NCBI GenBank assembly: GCA_963920705.1
Contig: OY987225.1
Span: forward strand, 7,725,165 to 7,789,164
Source: Odiellus spinosus
Taxonomy: Eukaryota; Arthropoda; Arachnida; Opiliones; Phalangiidae
DNA: 64,000 bases
Reading direction: 5' to 3'
Within the stretch, counting starts at the first letter, position 1, and each line of letters starts with the position of its first letter. This document shows positions 41,696 through 50,207 of this stretch, piece by piece. The notes under the pieces were generated by a model. It worked only from the letters and a program-made list of their open reading frames with translations. It did no database searches and was not told where the DNA came from. A program made the position numbers and the translations under genes.

Positions 41696-41711
41696 GGCCC
41701 TTTTAAGGGCC
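41696..41711 (+). promoter_or_regulatory. Histone-mRNA-like 3' stem-loop after the Myb-like gene
   Basis: Plus strand GGCCCTTTTAAGGGCC preceded by ten A, 25 nt after the TAG of the plus-strand gene. Six-bp stem with UUUA loop. No AATAAA lies between stop and hairpin. Confidence 0.5.
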
Positions 41712-42713
41712 ATTAGACAGTGATATAACTGCGAAACAAGGAGTTGTCTCGATTAGATAATCAAGTCGTCGCGCATGAAGATTTAAACGTCGGATACCTT
41801 GTGACGAGGAGATGATTCTAATTGAGATGACACCCTATTTCGGAGTTACATTACTGTCTAATGACGCTTGAAGTTTCGATTTAATCTCATAAATAGAATA
41901 ATATCTTAACATGTGCGGAGTGCGTTGCCTTCTCGTGGCAAGCGTCGAAAACTTGAATATCAAGGCCGAAACGTACACGCTTTTCTAAATTTCTTTAAAC
42001 AACAATAATAAATTTAATAATTTAGTATTAAGGGATTTTATGATTTGTTTTTTCTTTATTAGTTTTAGAAATAATTTAGGCACAAAAATAAATATTATTG
42101 ATTATAAAATTAGTCACAAACAAGTAAAAATGATTGATTATAAAATTAGTATCAAGCAAGTAAATATTAAATCGATTATAAAATTAGTCACAAAAAAATA
42201 AATATTATTGATTATAAAATTAGTATCAAGCAAGTAAATATTAATTCGATTATAAAACTAGTAACAAACAAGTAAACATTCCTTAGGAGGGAACAATTAA
42301 TCTTTATGAGGGAACAAATATTGGTTAGAATGAAATATTTCTTGCAAAGAAATAAAAATTTGTTCCGAGCTAATAAATTTTTCTCGAGGGAATTTATATT
42401 AAAAAAAACAAATTTTTGTAAAGAATAAATTTGAATATTTAAAAGCGTGTACGTTTCGGCCTTGATATTCAAGTTTTCGACGCTTGCCACGAGAAGGCAA
42501 CGCACTCCGCACATGTTAAGATATTATTCTATTTATGAGATTAAATCGAAACTTCAAGCGTCATTAGACAGTAATGTAACTCCGAAATAGGGTGTCATGT
42601 CAATTAGAATCATCTCCTCGTCACAAGGTATCCGACGTTTAAATCTTCATGCGCGACGACTTGATTATCTAATCGAGACAACTCCTTATTTCGTAGTTAT
42701 ATCACTGTCTAAT

Positions 42714-42729
42714 GGCCCTTAAAAGGGCC
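42714..42729 (-). promoter_or_regulatory. Histone-mRNA-like 3' stem-loop after the HARBI1-like gene
   Basis: Minus strand GGCCCTTTTAAGGGCC preceded by AAAAAA, 12 nt after the TAA of the transposase. The stop codon is itself embedded in GAATAAA, so a conventional polyadenylation signal is also present. Confidence 0.45.
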
Positions 42730-42741
42730 TTTTTTAACCAT

Positions 42742-44084
42742 TTATTCACGGAATCGCCGTACTACTAATCTCCGCACCCTTTGGCCGAGAGGATTCCAAT
42801 TCCCATTTCTTGGAGCAGCGATGATTGGGTGGGGTCGGTCCTCCGCGACAAACGGAGCCTCGCCGTCTTCCTCTCTTTCCAGTTCAACATTCTCCCCAAA
42901 TCCATTCAAAATGCACATATTGTGCAAAACACAACAAGCCATTATGATTTTGGCAGCAATTTTTGGCTCGTAATGTAGTGCCCTTGCCTTCAACAAACAC
43001 CGAAAGCGCTGCTTCAAGCAGCCATTGCACCTTTCAATGGTGCACCGGGCCTTTAAAAATGCTTCCATGAATCTAGACTCGTTGCTGTTTTCTTCCGCAT
43101 CTAAAATTGGGACCATTAACCAAGGAGTTAATGGATAACCACTATCCCCTAGAAAAAAATTTGATATATAATCAGTGAAGAAACTTGAAGATGGAAATTA
43201 AAAATGAAGAAAATTTACCAATTAGCCAAGAGTCATTTAATGTCCCATTACGATAGGATTCTTCCAAGTGAGTTGACAGGTTTGATGACCGGTAAACAAA
43301 AGAATCGTGGCTAGAACCGGGAAACTTCGCATTGGCCGAAAGAATTAACAAATCGTAATCGCAAACCTAGAAATGAATATCATCCTCTGTACTTTTTTTA
43401 CACAGTAGATGTAACTATTAATTAATAATTACCAACTGAACATTCATAGAATGATATGATTTTCGATTAACGAAGAGGTACTCTGGAAAATCGGGGTCAG
43501 TGTTGGCTGGCGGAACAATTGCTACGTGAGTGCAATCCATAGCCCCAATTGTGCCGGGGAAATTACATTCCTCTTGAAACCTCAATTTCACAGCCGTTTT
43601 TTGAATTTCCGTGATTGGAAAATTGATGTATTGCGGTACTAATGTTAGATTAATAGCATCCGTAACAGCGGCTCACGCTAGATTGGCTAACTCCGAGAAA
43701 TGTATTTTGACCTACGTCTAGTTGGTAAGATCCTCTAGCGTAAAATCTCAAAGCTATGAGTATCTAAAAAATATGATTTTGCCATTAGAATCCATCAGAA
43801 TATCAAAAAATGAATATAGGTTTGTTGTAGGAATATCTTACTTTTAAATCCACTGGCAAAGAAGTCTTTCTAATGCCTTGTAGAGACTCCCTCAGTGTAT
43901 CGCAAAGGCCTAACACCATATCACGCGTTAAACGAAAATTCTTGCGAAATCGTAGATCATCAAGCTCCCACACTTCATTATCGTCTCTTAATACTCTTTG
44001 AATCCGTAAATCACGTCGCGCAACTCGATTACGATCCTCGAATAACAAACGTTGTAATTCAAGTTGAAAAAAAAGGGCAGCCAT
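42742..44084 (-). CDS. HARBI1-like PIF/Harbinger transposase
   Basis: Four exons on the minus strand: 44084-43842 (MAALFFQLELQRLLFEDRN), 43763-43433, 43366-43219 and 43148-42742. DDE residues: Asp in TIGAMDCTHVAIV (exon 2), Asp in FPGSSHDSFVYR (exon 3), Glu in CTIERCNGCLKQRF (exon 4). All splice sites are GT-AG and phases fit, except for one extra base near 43671 in exon 2 (GTGAGCCGCTGTTAC) that breaks register before the first Asp. Otherwise near intact, so recently active. It nicks and integrates at a 3-bp target, here CTG. Confidence 0.85.
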
Positions 44085-44348
44085 TTTCACGAAAATTTTC
44101 TCGAGACTAAGGAATAGAAGCCTTTAGGAAATTAGGAGGCTATAACGAAGGAGGAACGGCGCTCGTTTGGAAGGGAAAATTCTATTTGGCCGGCTCATTG
44201 GCTGGCCAGACGGTTTGGCCAGAGCCATTCCAATGGATTGGATAGAGAATACGCTTTTTTGTATTTTTGGCGCCAATAACCCAAATTCCAAACCAGTTGG
44301 CCAAATCCCAAACCAAATGAGCCGAAAAAAAGTTAGAGAATTGAGTCC

Positions 44349-45389
44349 CTGGTCTTTAGGTAGGCCATTAAATGAAACAAAATATTTCAATTTCCGTTTC
44401 CTTTTCTTCAGAATTTTGTCTATACTGTACCGTTCGGGTACCTTAGTTCTAATGAGTTGAAAAGCGTAAAAGAGCCCCGTTATATCTTGACCATTGTAGT
44501 CTTGAAGCCTATATAAATGTGGCGTCTTGTTTTCTATTACCCCAGTTATTTTAAATACTTCGACCGAGAAATTGGCTTCGAAACCTTTAGCGAAAACCGA
44601 ACGAAGTTTACTAATTCTGACATGGTCACCAGTTTTCAATTTAGCGGGCTTGACTTTAAGTTTTTTAGCAACCCCGTAGATATTACAATAAACTTGTAAG
44701 ATGTTTCCACTATGGACTTGATCAGGCGCCATTTTAATCGTTGAATGCTTGGCCCCGTTATACGCGGAGATTAAAGTTTGAAGAATATCAATGTAACGCC
44801 GGGTATTGTTATGCGTGAAATAACGGAACATTCTTCCTTTGATAGTACGATTAAGCCTTTCAATGAAGGGGGCGTGGTGCGGTTCCGATACCATAGCGGT
44901 AAATTTAATATTACTTTTCAGTAGCAAGGCTTGCACTTTAGTGTTTAAAAATTCCGTCCCACTATCACTGTAGATGGCGCGCGGGACGCTATCGGCGAAA
45001 ATCTCCTTCAGACCTCGAACGACTTCATCTCCGCTCTTCCTCTTTAAAGGGATACTGTAGGCTTTTCGCGAGAAGCAATCGATACCCATTAGCAAATATT
45101 TATAGGAATCATTATATTTTGCTAATGACTGCATGTCAGCAAGGTCAATTTCAAACCTATCGCCAATATTGGTGACGGGAATTTTTCTTCGCTTAAATTT
45201 CTTTCTAGCCGTGACGTGAAGCGTATAAGCTTCAGAACCTTCCAGAAATTCTTTCACATTCTCCCGCGAAATACCCTTATCTTTAACGGCCTGGTATAAT
45301 GATTCAATACTCGAAAATGACGCCGGAATACTTTCATCAAAATAAATTCCTTCTAGGGTGTTGATTTGGTCGTTTTGAACGTTAGCCAT
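44349..45389 (-). CDS. Polinton integrase (DDE, retroviral-like), piece 2 fossil
   Basis: MANVQNDQINTLEGIYFDES at 45389. The catalytic triad is visible: FEIDLADMQ, IYSDSGTEFLN, HHAPFIERLNRTIK. A C-terminal chromodomain-like/SH3-like part follows (KLKTGDHVRISKLRSVFAKG, HLYRLQDYNGQDITGLFYAF). The frame is open to VSFNGLPKDQ, where the Harbinger element begins; beyond that the reading is Harbinger sequence. The gene looks nearly whole apart from that insertion at its extreme 3' end, inside a fossil element. Confidence 0.85.
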
Positions 45390-45499
45390 TCTTGGGAGTT
45401 GGGGCTTTTATTTGGTAGCCCAAGCCGTTTTCTAATTGTGTTTACAGTTTTGCTGGTAATTTTCGTGGGCGGCTTTTTCGCTTTGCGTAATCTTGATTT

Positions 45500-45912
45500 T
45501 AAGGGCGTAGAACGGGTCGGTGTTGCGGGGGGCGTACGGGGGTGGTAACGACGGAGTGTTGCGGTAAAAACGTCTTAATAAAAGCCGCGAATTCGACCCA
45601 GCCTACGGGTTGAGTTCTGAGGCTTTTGCCCTCGCTAAGTTTAATCGTATGAAAAATTAATTCGCTGATATCAGAATCTTTAACGGCGTGAACGTCGATG
45701 ACCACGTTACTCTGTTATCGCTTTCTGTCAAATGATCGAAAATTTTGCGGGCGAGCCCCCTATATTTGAGCGGAAATAAATTTAGCTAGCGTTCATAGGG
45801 TAATTTACTAATTTCTTTCTTGGTTATATTTTGGGCTCTTTGTAAAATTTGACTGTATTGTATCCATTTGGTCCTCGCGTCAAGATCGCGATCATCTAAT
45901 ATATTTCGCATT
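45500..45912 (-). pseudogene. Small Polinton-associated ORF, fossil
   Basis: Minus strand MRNILDDRDLDARTKWIQYS, then QILQRAQNITKKEISKLPYE, and further IFDHLTESDNRVTW. The short helical 'K-x-x-x-Y-x-x-x-L-Q-R' pattern resembles a small protein commonly found beside the integrase of Polintons. It lies directly upstream of the integrase. Broken copy. Confidence 0.45.
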
Positions 45913-45959
45913 TCAGTAGTTTAATCCTATACAACAAAAAGGGGAAAACACTTTTATCT

Positions 45960-46200
45960 TTCCACCCCCCTCCAAAACAACCAATGACGTCATCAAATCA
46001 ACAAATTAGCATCATCCCCGCCCCTAAAAACAACAAATGACGTCATCCGTCAACAAATTAGCAACATCCCCGCCCCCAAAGGCTACAAATTTACCTAATT
46101 AGCCCCGCCCCCAAAATCAACAAACAGCGCATCCGTCAGTAAACCGCTCATCCATCAACAAATGACCTCATCCGTCAACAAATTGGCCTAATTAGCCCCG
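45960..46200. promoter_or_regulatory. Repeated CRE-like and GC-box motifs
   Basis: TGACGTCAT occurs at about 45985 and 46038, with a weaker TGACCTCAT near 46165; CCCCGCCCC-type boxes occur at about 46017, 46070 and 46108, alternating with CAACAAATTAGC. It is an imperfect repeat of about 55 bp between the divergent-looking Polinton blocks, likely an enhancer or element-internal promoter. Confidence 0.5.
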
Positions 46201-46439
46201 TCCGACTAGTCCAGCCTGACCATGCTTAACCCCCGGTCGAAAAACCCATTTTCAAGGAGGACTGACACAAATTTTCATTTTTCCGTCCCTGCTCCTTTAT
46301 TTTTCCAAAATTGACAAAAGTTTTAACACTATATCGGTAGAACTCCTGGCTCAGATCAACGACATTCCGACGTCATTTTTAAAACATCACGTGACTTTAA
46401 AGATATCAAACAAAACACTCTTTAGTAAACGTCATTTAA

Positions 46440-46750
46440 AGTCGGAATCGTTACTTTTACTCGTTTCGTAGCGTGTTGAATATAATCCTCTTTCGTTTCG
46501 AACAAATAGTTCAAAAATTGATCAAAACAATCGTAGCCGCGAGCCCGCGAAATGTTTTGTAATCGTAGCTTCCCTCATCTTGTTCCATAGCCGAAACAAG
46601 CAGTACCGGGGCGTGTTCTTTATTCTTAACAATCGTCTCCGAGTCGTAATAAAAATATTTCACTTTCTCGTTAATAGTATAGAAAGGCATGACGTAACAT
46701 TTGTTCTTCTCGTGTTTCCTTTTGCAATTTCGACAAGGTTTGTTACACTC
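46440..46750 (-). pseudogene. Polinton DNA polymerase B exonuclease fragment, fossil (piece 2)
   Basis: Minus-strand words CRNCKRKHEKNKCYVMPFYT, KVKYFYYDSETIVKN and HAPVLLVSAMEQDEG match the better-preserved copy at 61123-61488 (CYVMPLITKYEKMRRCYFDS, HVPVLIVSAMEKEE). YDSE holds the ExoI acidic residues. Only a few hundred bases remain. Confidence 0.65.
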
Positions 46751-46754
46751 GTGC

Positions 46755-47152
46755 GGGTGCGGGGAGTTTAGCTCGAAGGTGGTGGAGCTGTCGAGCTATC
46801 TCCCCCCTTACGATCTATACGAAGTGAGTGGCCCCGTAAAAAAAACGCTTTCGCCGTGGCAAACCTCACCGGTATGGGCTGGACGGCGGGGCTTTTACCA
46901 TACAGCCGACTCGTGCCCCATTGCGAAGCCTTTAAAGACTTCGAACTCATACTTTGCAAGGGGTACGAGAAGGCACATTTGGTGTCGAGTTTGTTTAAGG
47001 TCGAGGTGCTAGACCTCGAGAAGCTCGGCTGCCCCGCCGTACCTTTCGTGGCTAACCCATGCAGCATGCACTCGGGGAAGAAGATCAAATGCGCGCGGGA
47101 AACTGTTCGTCTGCACGCGGAGTGGGTGTTGGAAAACCACCAACTGCTCTAA
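46755..47152 (+). pseudogene. 'GLGW' family ORF, copy 1 (fossil)
   Basis: MANLTGMGWTAGLLPYSRLV, ELILCKGYEKAHLVSSLF, VEVLDLEKLGCPAVPFV, then CSMHSGKKIKCARETVRLHA ending WVLEN. Upstream in another frame is VVELSSYLPPYDLYEV. The family shares GxGW, KGxEK, (D/N)LExLGCP and a final C-x-x-H...C-A motif. I do not know the fold; the KG-EK and LExLGC blocks hint at an RNase H-like exonuclease. Divergent from the polymerase fragment to its left. Not intact. Confidence 0.5.
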
Positions 47153-47159
47153 AAACACC

Positions 47160-48760
47160 CAGTCCGGTGCTAAGTGCGCGAAAGAAATTAAACTTTAAAA
47201 ATAACTATATAAACTATATATAACTTTAAAAAAAAATATTAAATAAAAACTATTTTTAAATACATATGAATTGGTTTTCTTACTCGATCTCTGCAGCGTC
47301 GGAGTTGGGATGGGGGATTGTTGACGCGTCGGAATCAACATCCCCATCTTCTTCCATGTCGCTTTCCTCGTCACTAAAAAAGAGAGATTTACAGGAGCTA
47401 ATAGGAAATGCATTATGAAGTTTACCCCTATCTATATTAGACAACGAGCTTTAATGCAAAAGGGTTGAAACACTTTTACAGGGGCTGTTATAAATAACGA
47501 TTATAATTTATGCTTCTTACCTGATATAAGCTGCTAGGTACTTGAAAAGGTTTTCTAGATAGCCGATTCTCGCGGACTTCCGATAACGATTAGAGCTAAT
47601 ATATATATATATATATATATATATTAGTTTTAATATAACTTATAAGAGAGCTTAATAAAACTCACTTGTTCGACGGAGTCTCGCAAACCATTTTTAACAG
47701 CTTATAGCTATTGCCAAAAGTCTTATATACTCCAAAGCACCGCGAGGTCGCTATCCGCTTAGAAAAAACCCTCAGGGTACAGACTGTTTTCTTTTCCGGG
47801 ATAGTAGTAAACAGCACGTTGTTATTTCGGGGTCAGTGTATTTTTGTTTTGTAGACGTTGTCTGACATAATTTTTTTCAGCTTTTACAAGGCAACAGTTC
47901 AGGCGCTTGATCCGGGACGGGGAGACGGAGATTCGACCGCGTCAAGTGGTTCCGTGTTTCATTACCAATAAGCGGTGGCTCTATTCACTACTGCATTAAC
48001 AAGGACTGTCTGAGCTATAAACACGCTATATACATTCAGAGAGGTTGCGTTCTTAACCTTACAATACCATCGAGCTACCTTAATCTACTCCCCGCCTCGC
48101 GCTTTTGTATCAATTGCGATACGTATTCTTCGCCCGAAAACCGCTGTAGAAGTCCGTGCATTTTCTTCGAGGAAGAGGAAAATCAAGAATACTGCTGTCG
48201 TTATCTAAAAGATGGATCTGTTTGAAGCGGACTATGGACAAATGGATTTTCTTCAGAATTACTACCATTTGTATATGCCGGCCTACTTTTCGTACCATAA
48301 CGGCTGAAAAACCTGCCTCGTGGAAAATTTAACTTCTAAAGTGCCGAGGTTAGGAACCTTAGCGCTAGTTGAAGTTATAATAACAATAATGCGGAAACTG
48401 AATCGGAATATTTAAAACATATAATACGTGAGTAGTAATATCCTACACTTCGAGCTAACTCCCGCATTCCTCACCAGTGGCGCTGCGATCGCTTTTCGCT
48501 GAATCATAGCTTTGGCCAGGCATGAGCGGAAAAAATAGCTAGAAAGGTCTCTGACGGTCATCCATCAAAGTTTGACAGGTAAATAGATCAGCAGGTAGAC
48601 CAATCAACAACAAAGGGAGAATAAAGTCTATTCAAAGGGAGACTGAAAGGTTTTTAGAACAAATCTCATTTTATTTAATAATCAGATACATAATCATCAG
48701 GCTCCGAATCCCATGCTTCTTGATAATATACCTCTTGATCAACATAGAAATCTCTTAAGA
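47160..48760. other. Non-coding interval with TA microsatellite
   Basis: (TA)n at about 47600-47623. No supported gene. Short ORFs here have no family features. Confidence 0.45.
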
Positions 48761-48768
48761 TATCATTT

Positions 48769-49206
48769 CTAAACACTGTTCTCTTGGTTATAATCCCAAT
48801 TAAAAGCACGATTGCGTAAATAATTAATAACAGGTTGACGAACTCGCGAACTCTGAAATAGTTCTTCCAAATAAGTCCAATGAAACTTTCTTTGCTTTCG
48901 AATAATTCGTTCTACTTCACATAGTTTCAGAAGGTTCTTGCGGTAAGCCAAACCGGCGGTTGATCCAAGTTTCACAGTGTTTTTAAATGTTCTGTTTGAA
49001 CCAATTTCATACAAAAACTTAATTAACGCTGTATTTATAACACACTGTGCAGCCATAGCGCTATGACAAATATATCCAAGGACTAATGCTGTTTTTCTGA
49101 TATTGGTACATCTCCATTTTTGATCGTGGTAATATTTATGTATCATTCCTAATCTACATTCTGTCGTTAAAATATGTTCACTACAATCTCGCGCATCAAT
49201 TATCAT
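48769..49206 (-). CDS. Unknown basic/hydrophobic ORF
   Basis: 145 residues starting MIIDARDCSEHILTTECRLG, with YICHSAMAAQCVINTALIKF and a basic C-terminal half (RIIRKQRKFHWTYLEELFQS). Unrecognised. It follows 49244-49471 and 49450-49791 on the same strand; the three may be one gene with frame changes or introns. They lie next to a TATA-driven acidic gene on the other strand, so may belong to the same element. Confidence 0.35.
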   Translation of the reverse strand: MIIDARDCSEHILTTECRLGMIHKYYHDQKWRCTNIRKTALVLGYICHSAMAAQCVINTALIKFLYEIGSNRTFKNTVKLGSTAGLAYRKNLLKLCEVERIIRKQRKFHWTYLEELFQSSRVRQPVINYLRNRAFNWDYNQENSV

Positions 49207-49243
49207 TGGATTAGAATTATGTCTATTGAGGTGAGGGGTTATT

Positions 49244-49471
49244 TTAACGACTAATCCACGTCCATTTTTTTAACATTTCAGCCGCAATTAGGCGTCTTAA
49301 GACTTGATTTAAAAACCTATATTTTTGCACATATCTCTTTCTATTTCCTAATATCTTAATTAAACATATCGTACCTAGTCTAGGAATTTTACTATTTAGG
49401 TTTTCCTTAATTTTAAACTCTTCATAAAAATGGTACGAAGAATACGTGTTCATATTTTCGGAAAAATGCAC
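49244..49471 (-). CDS. Unknown ORF overlapping the Cys-rich ORF
   Basis: 75 residues (MHFSENMNTYSSYHFYEEFK, ending LKKWTWISR). Overlaps the end of 49450-49791 by 22 bp in another frame. Hydrophilic, no known motif. Confidence 0.3.
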   Translation of the reverse strand: MHFSENMNTYSSYHFYEEFKIKENLNSKIPRLGTICLIKILGNRKRYVQKYRFLNQVLRRLIAAEMLKKWTWISR

Positions 49472-49791
49472 AAATAGTTTTGATTTTCGTACTTTTTACA
49501 AGGTTTTAAGTAACGGTGACGTTTCCAACTGAATAAATCACAATTTACGCAAAAGAAATTATCTGGTAAATGTTGAGGAAACGTTTCCGGTATGATACTT
49601 GATAATTCCAAACCAGTTTTAATATAAACTGATTTCTTATAACAAACACATTCGGTATTTAAACAGTAATAAATCGTCACGTTTTCACTTGGTTGAATAG
49701 TAGTTTCACAACAGAAGCACGCAACAATTTGATTTGAAGAAATGATTGTTTTATTGTACTTGAATATATCATCAAATTGGTTTTGTAACAT
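49450..49791 (-). CDS. Cys-rich, possibly zinc-binding ORF
   Basis: 113 residues. Three cysteine clusters: CFCCETTI, YYCLNTECVCYKKS and FFCVNCDLFSWKRHRYLKPC, suggesting a zinc ribbon or treble-clef arrangement. The start at 49791 is the only ATG. No family recognised. Upstream are AT-rich sequences with TATAAG and CATATAAC words. Confidence 0.4.
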   Translation of the reverse strand: MLQNQFDDIFKYNKTIISSNQIVACFCCETTIQPSENVTIYYCLNTECVCYKKSVYIKTGLELSSIIPETFPQHLPDNFFCVNCDLFSWKRHRYLKPCKKYENQNYLCIFPKI

Positions 49792-50115
49792 ATCTGAAAA
49801 TATATTATAAAATCAGTAAACTTATGTGCGACAGATCTTGAAAGGATGCGAGAAATTTAATATTCTTCAAGGTTAAGAACGGTTAATATTAAGACGTGTG
49901 AAAATAATCAAGTGACCTCCAAAAGACTACTTCATGCTAAAAAAGTACTTATATGCTAATATAGTCAATTTATTCATATAACAAATTTAGTCTAGACACT
50001 TTTTTATACCCAACATAACCCACGAATTTCACCCCTGACAACAACATTTAAATATCTCTTAAACTCAAACGTGGGTATGAAGAATTTTTTAATCAAAGAA
50101 CCTTGAGTTGATTGG

Positions 50116-50123
50116 TATATAAA
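50116..50123 (+). promoter_or_regulatory. TATA box of acidic gene A
   Basis: TATATAAA, 85 bp upstream of the first ATG (50208); TTAGTCACTC follows at initiator distance. Confidence 0.5.
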
Positions 50124-50207
50124 CATTGTAAGTCTAATACTAATATTCATTTGAAACTTAGTCACTCTTTTGTATACTCGCTCGCTTATTTTACCTAAAT
50201 ATTTACT

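Larger units (their letters stand above)
41690..42735. repeat. 295-bp near-perfect inverted repeat with 456-bp AT-rich spacer
   Basis: Arms 41690-41984 and 42441-42735 differ at only a handful of positions (for example GCGAAACAAGG versus ACGAAATAAGG). Each outer end carries the GGCCCTTTTAAGGGCC hairpin. The spacer has four or five copies of GATTATAAAATTAGT with AGCAAGTAAATATT. The structure lies exactly between the 3' ends of the two convergent Harbinger genes. Confidence 0.95.
40183..44348. mobile_element. Complete PIF/Harbinger transposon (4,166 bp) with CTG target duplication
   Basis: Ends GGACTCAATTCTCTAA at 40183-40198 and its exact inverse at 44333-44348. CTG flanks both sides (40180-40182, 44349-44351). 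The homologous Polinton piece 1 has the uninterrupted site AATTCTGGTCTTTAGG at 27761-27776. The element holds two convergent genes, a Myb/SANT-like protein (plus) and a HARBI1-like transposase (minus), with a long inverted repeat between them. Subterminal regions are rich in CCAAA/TTTGG words, possible binding sites. Confidence 0.95.
38940..46750 (-). mobile_element. Polinton/Maverick fossil, piece 2 (carries a Harbinger insertion)
   Basis: Minus-strand order: DNA polymerase exonuclease fragment (46750-46440), a small conserved ORF (45912-45500), integrase (45389-44349), [Harbinger element], minor-capsid-like gene (40162 to about 39650), with a second insertion at 39050-39643. Over the shared segments it closely matches piece 1. 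Partial, broken in several places; no terminal repeats seen. It is younger than, or the same age as, piece 1, and older than the Harbinger insertion. Confidence 0.8.

Noticed and set aside
44167-44460. A plus-strand 97-residue ORF spanning the Harbinger right end
   Set aside because: It crosses the transposon boundary into Polinton sequence and is antisense to the integrase.
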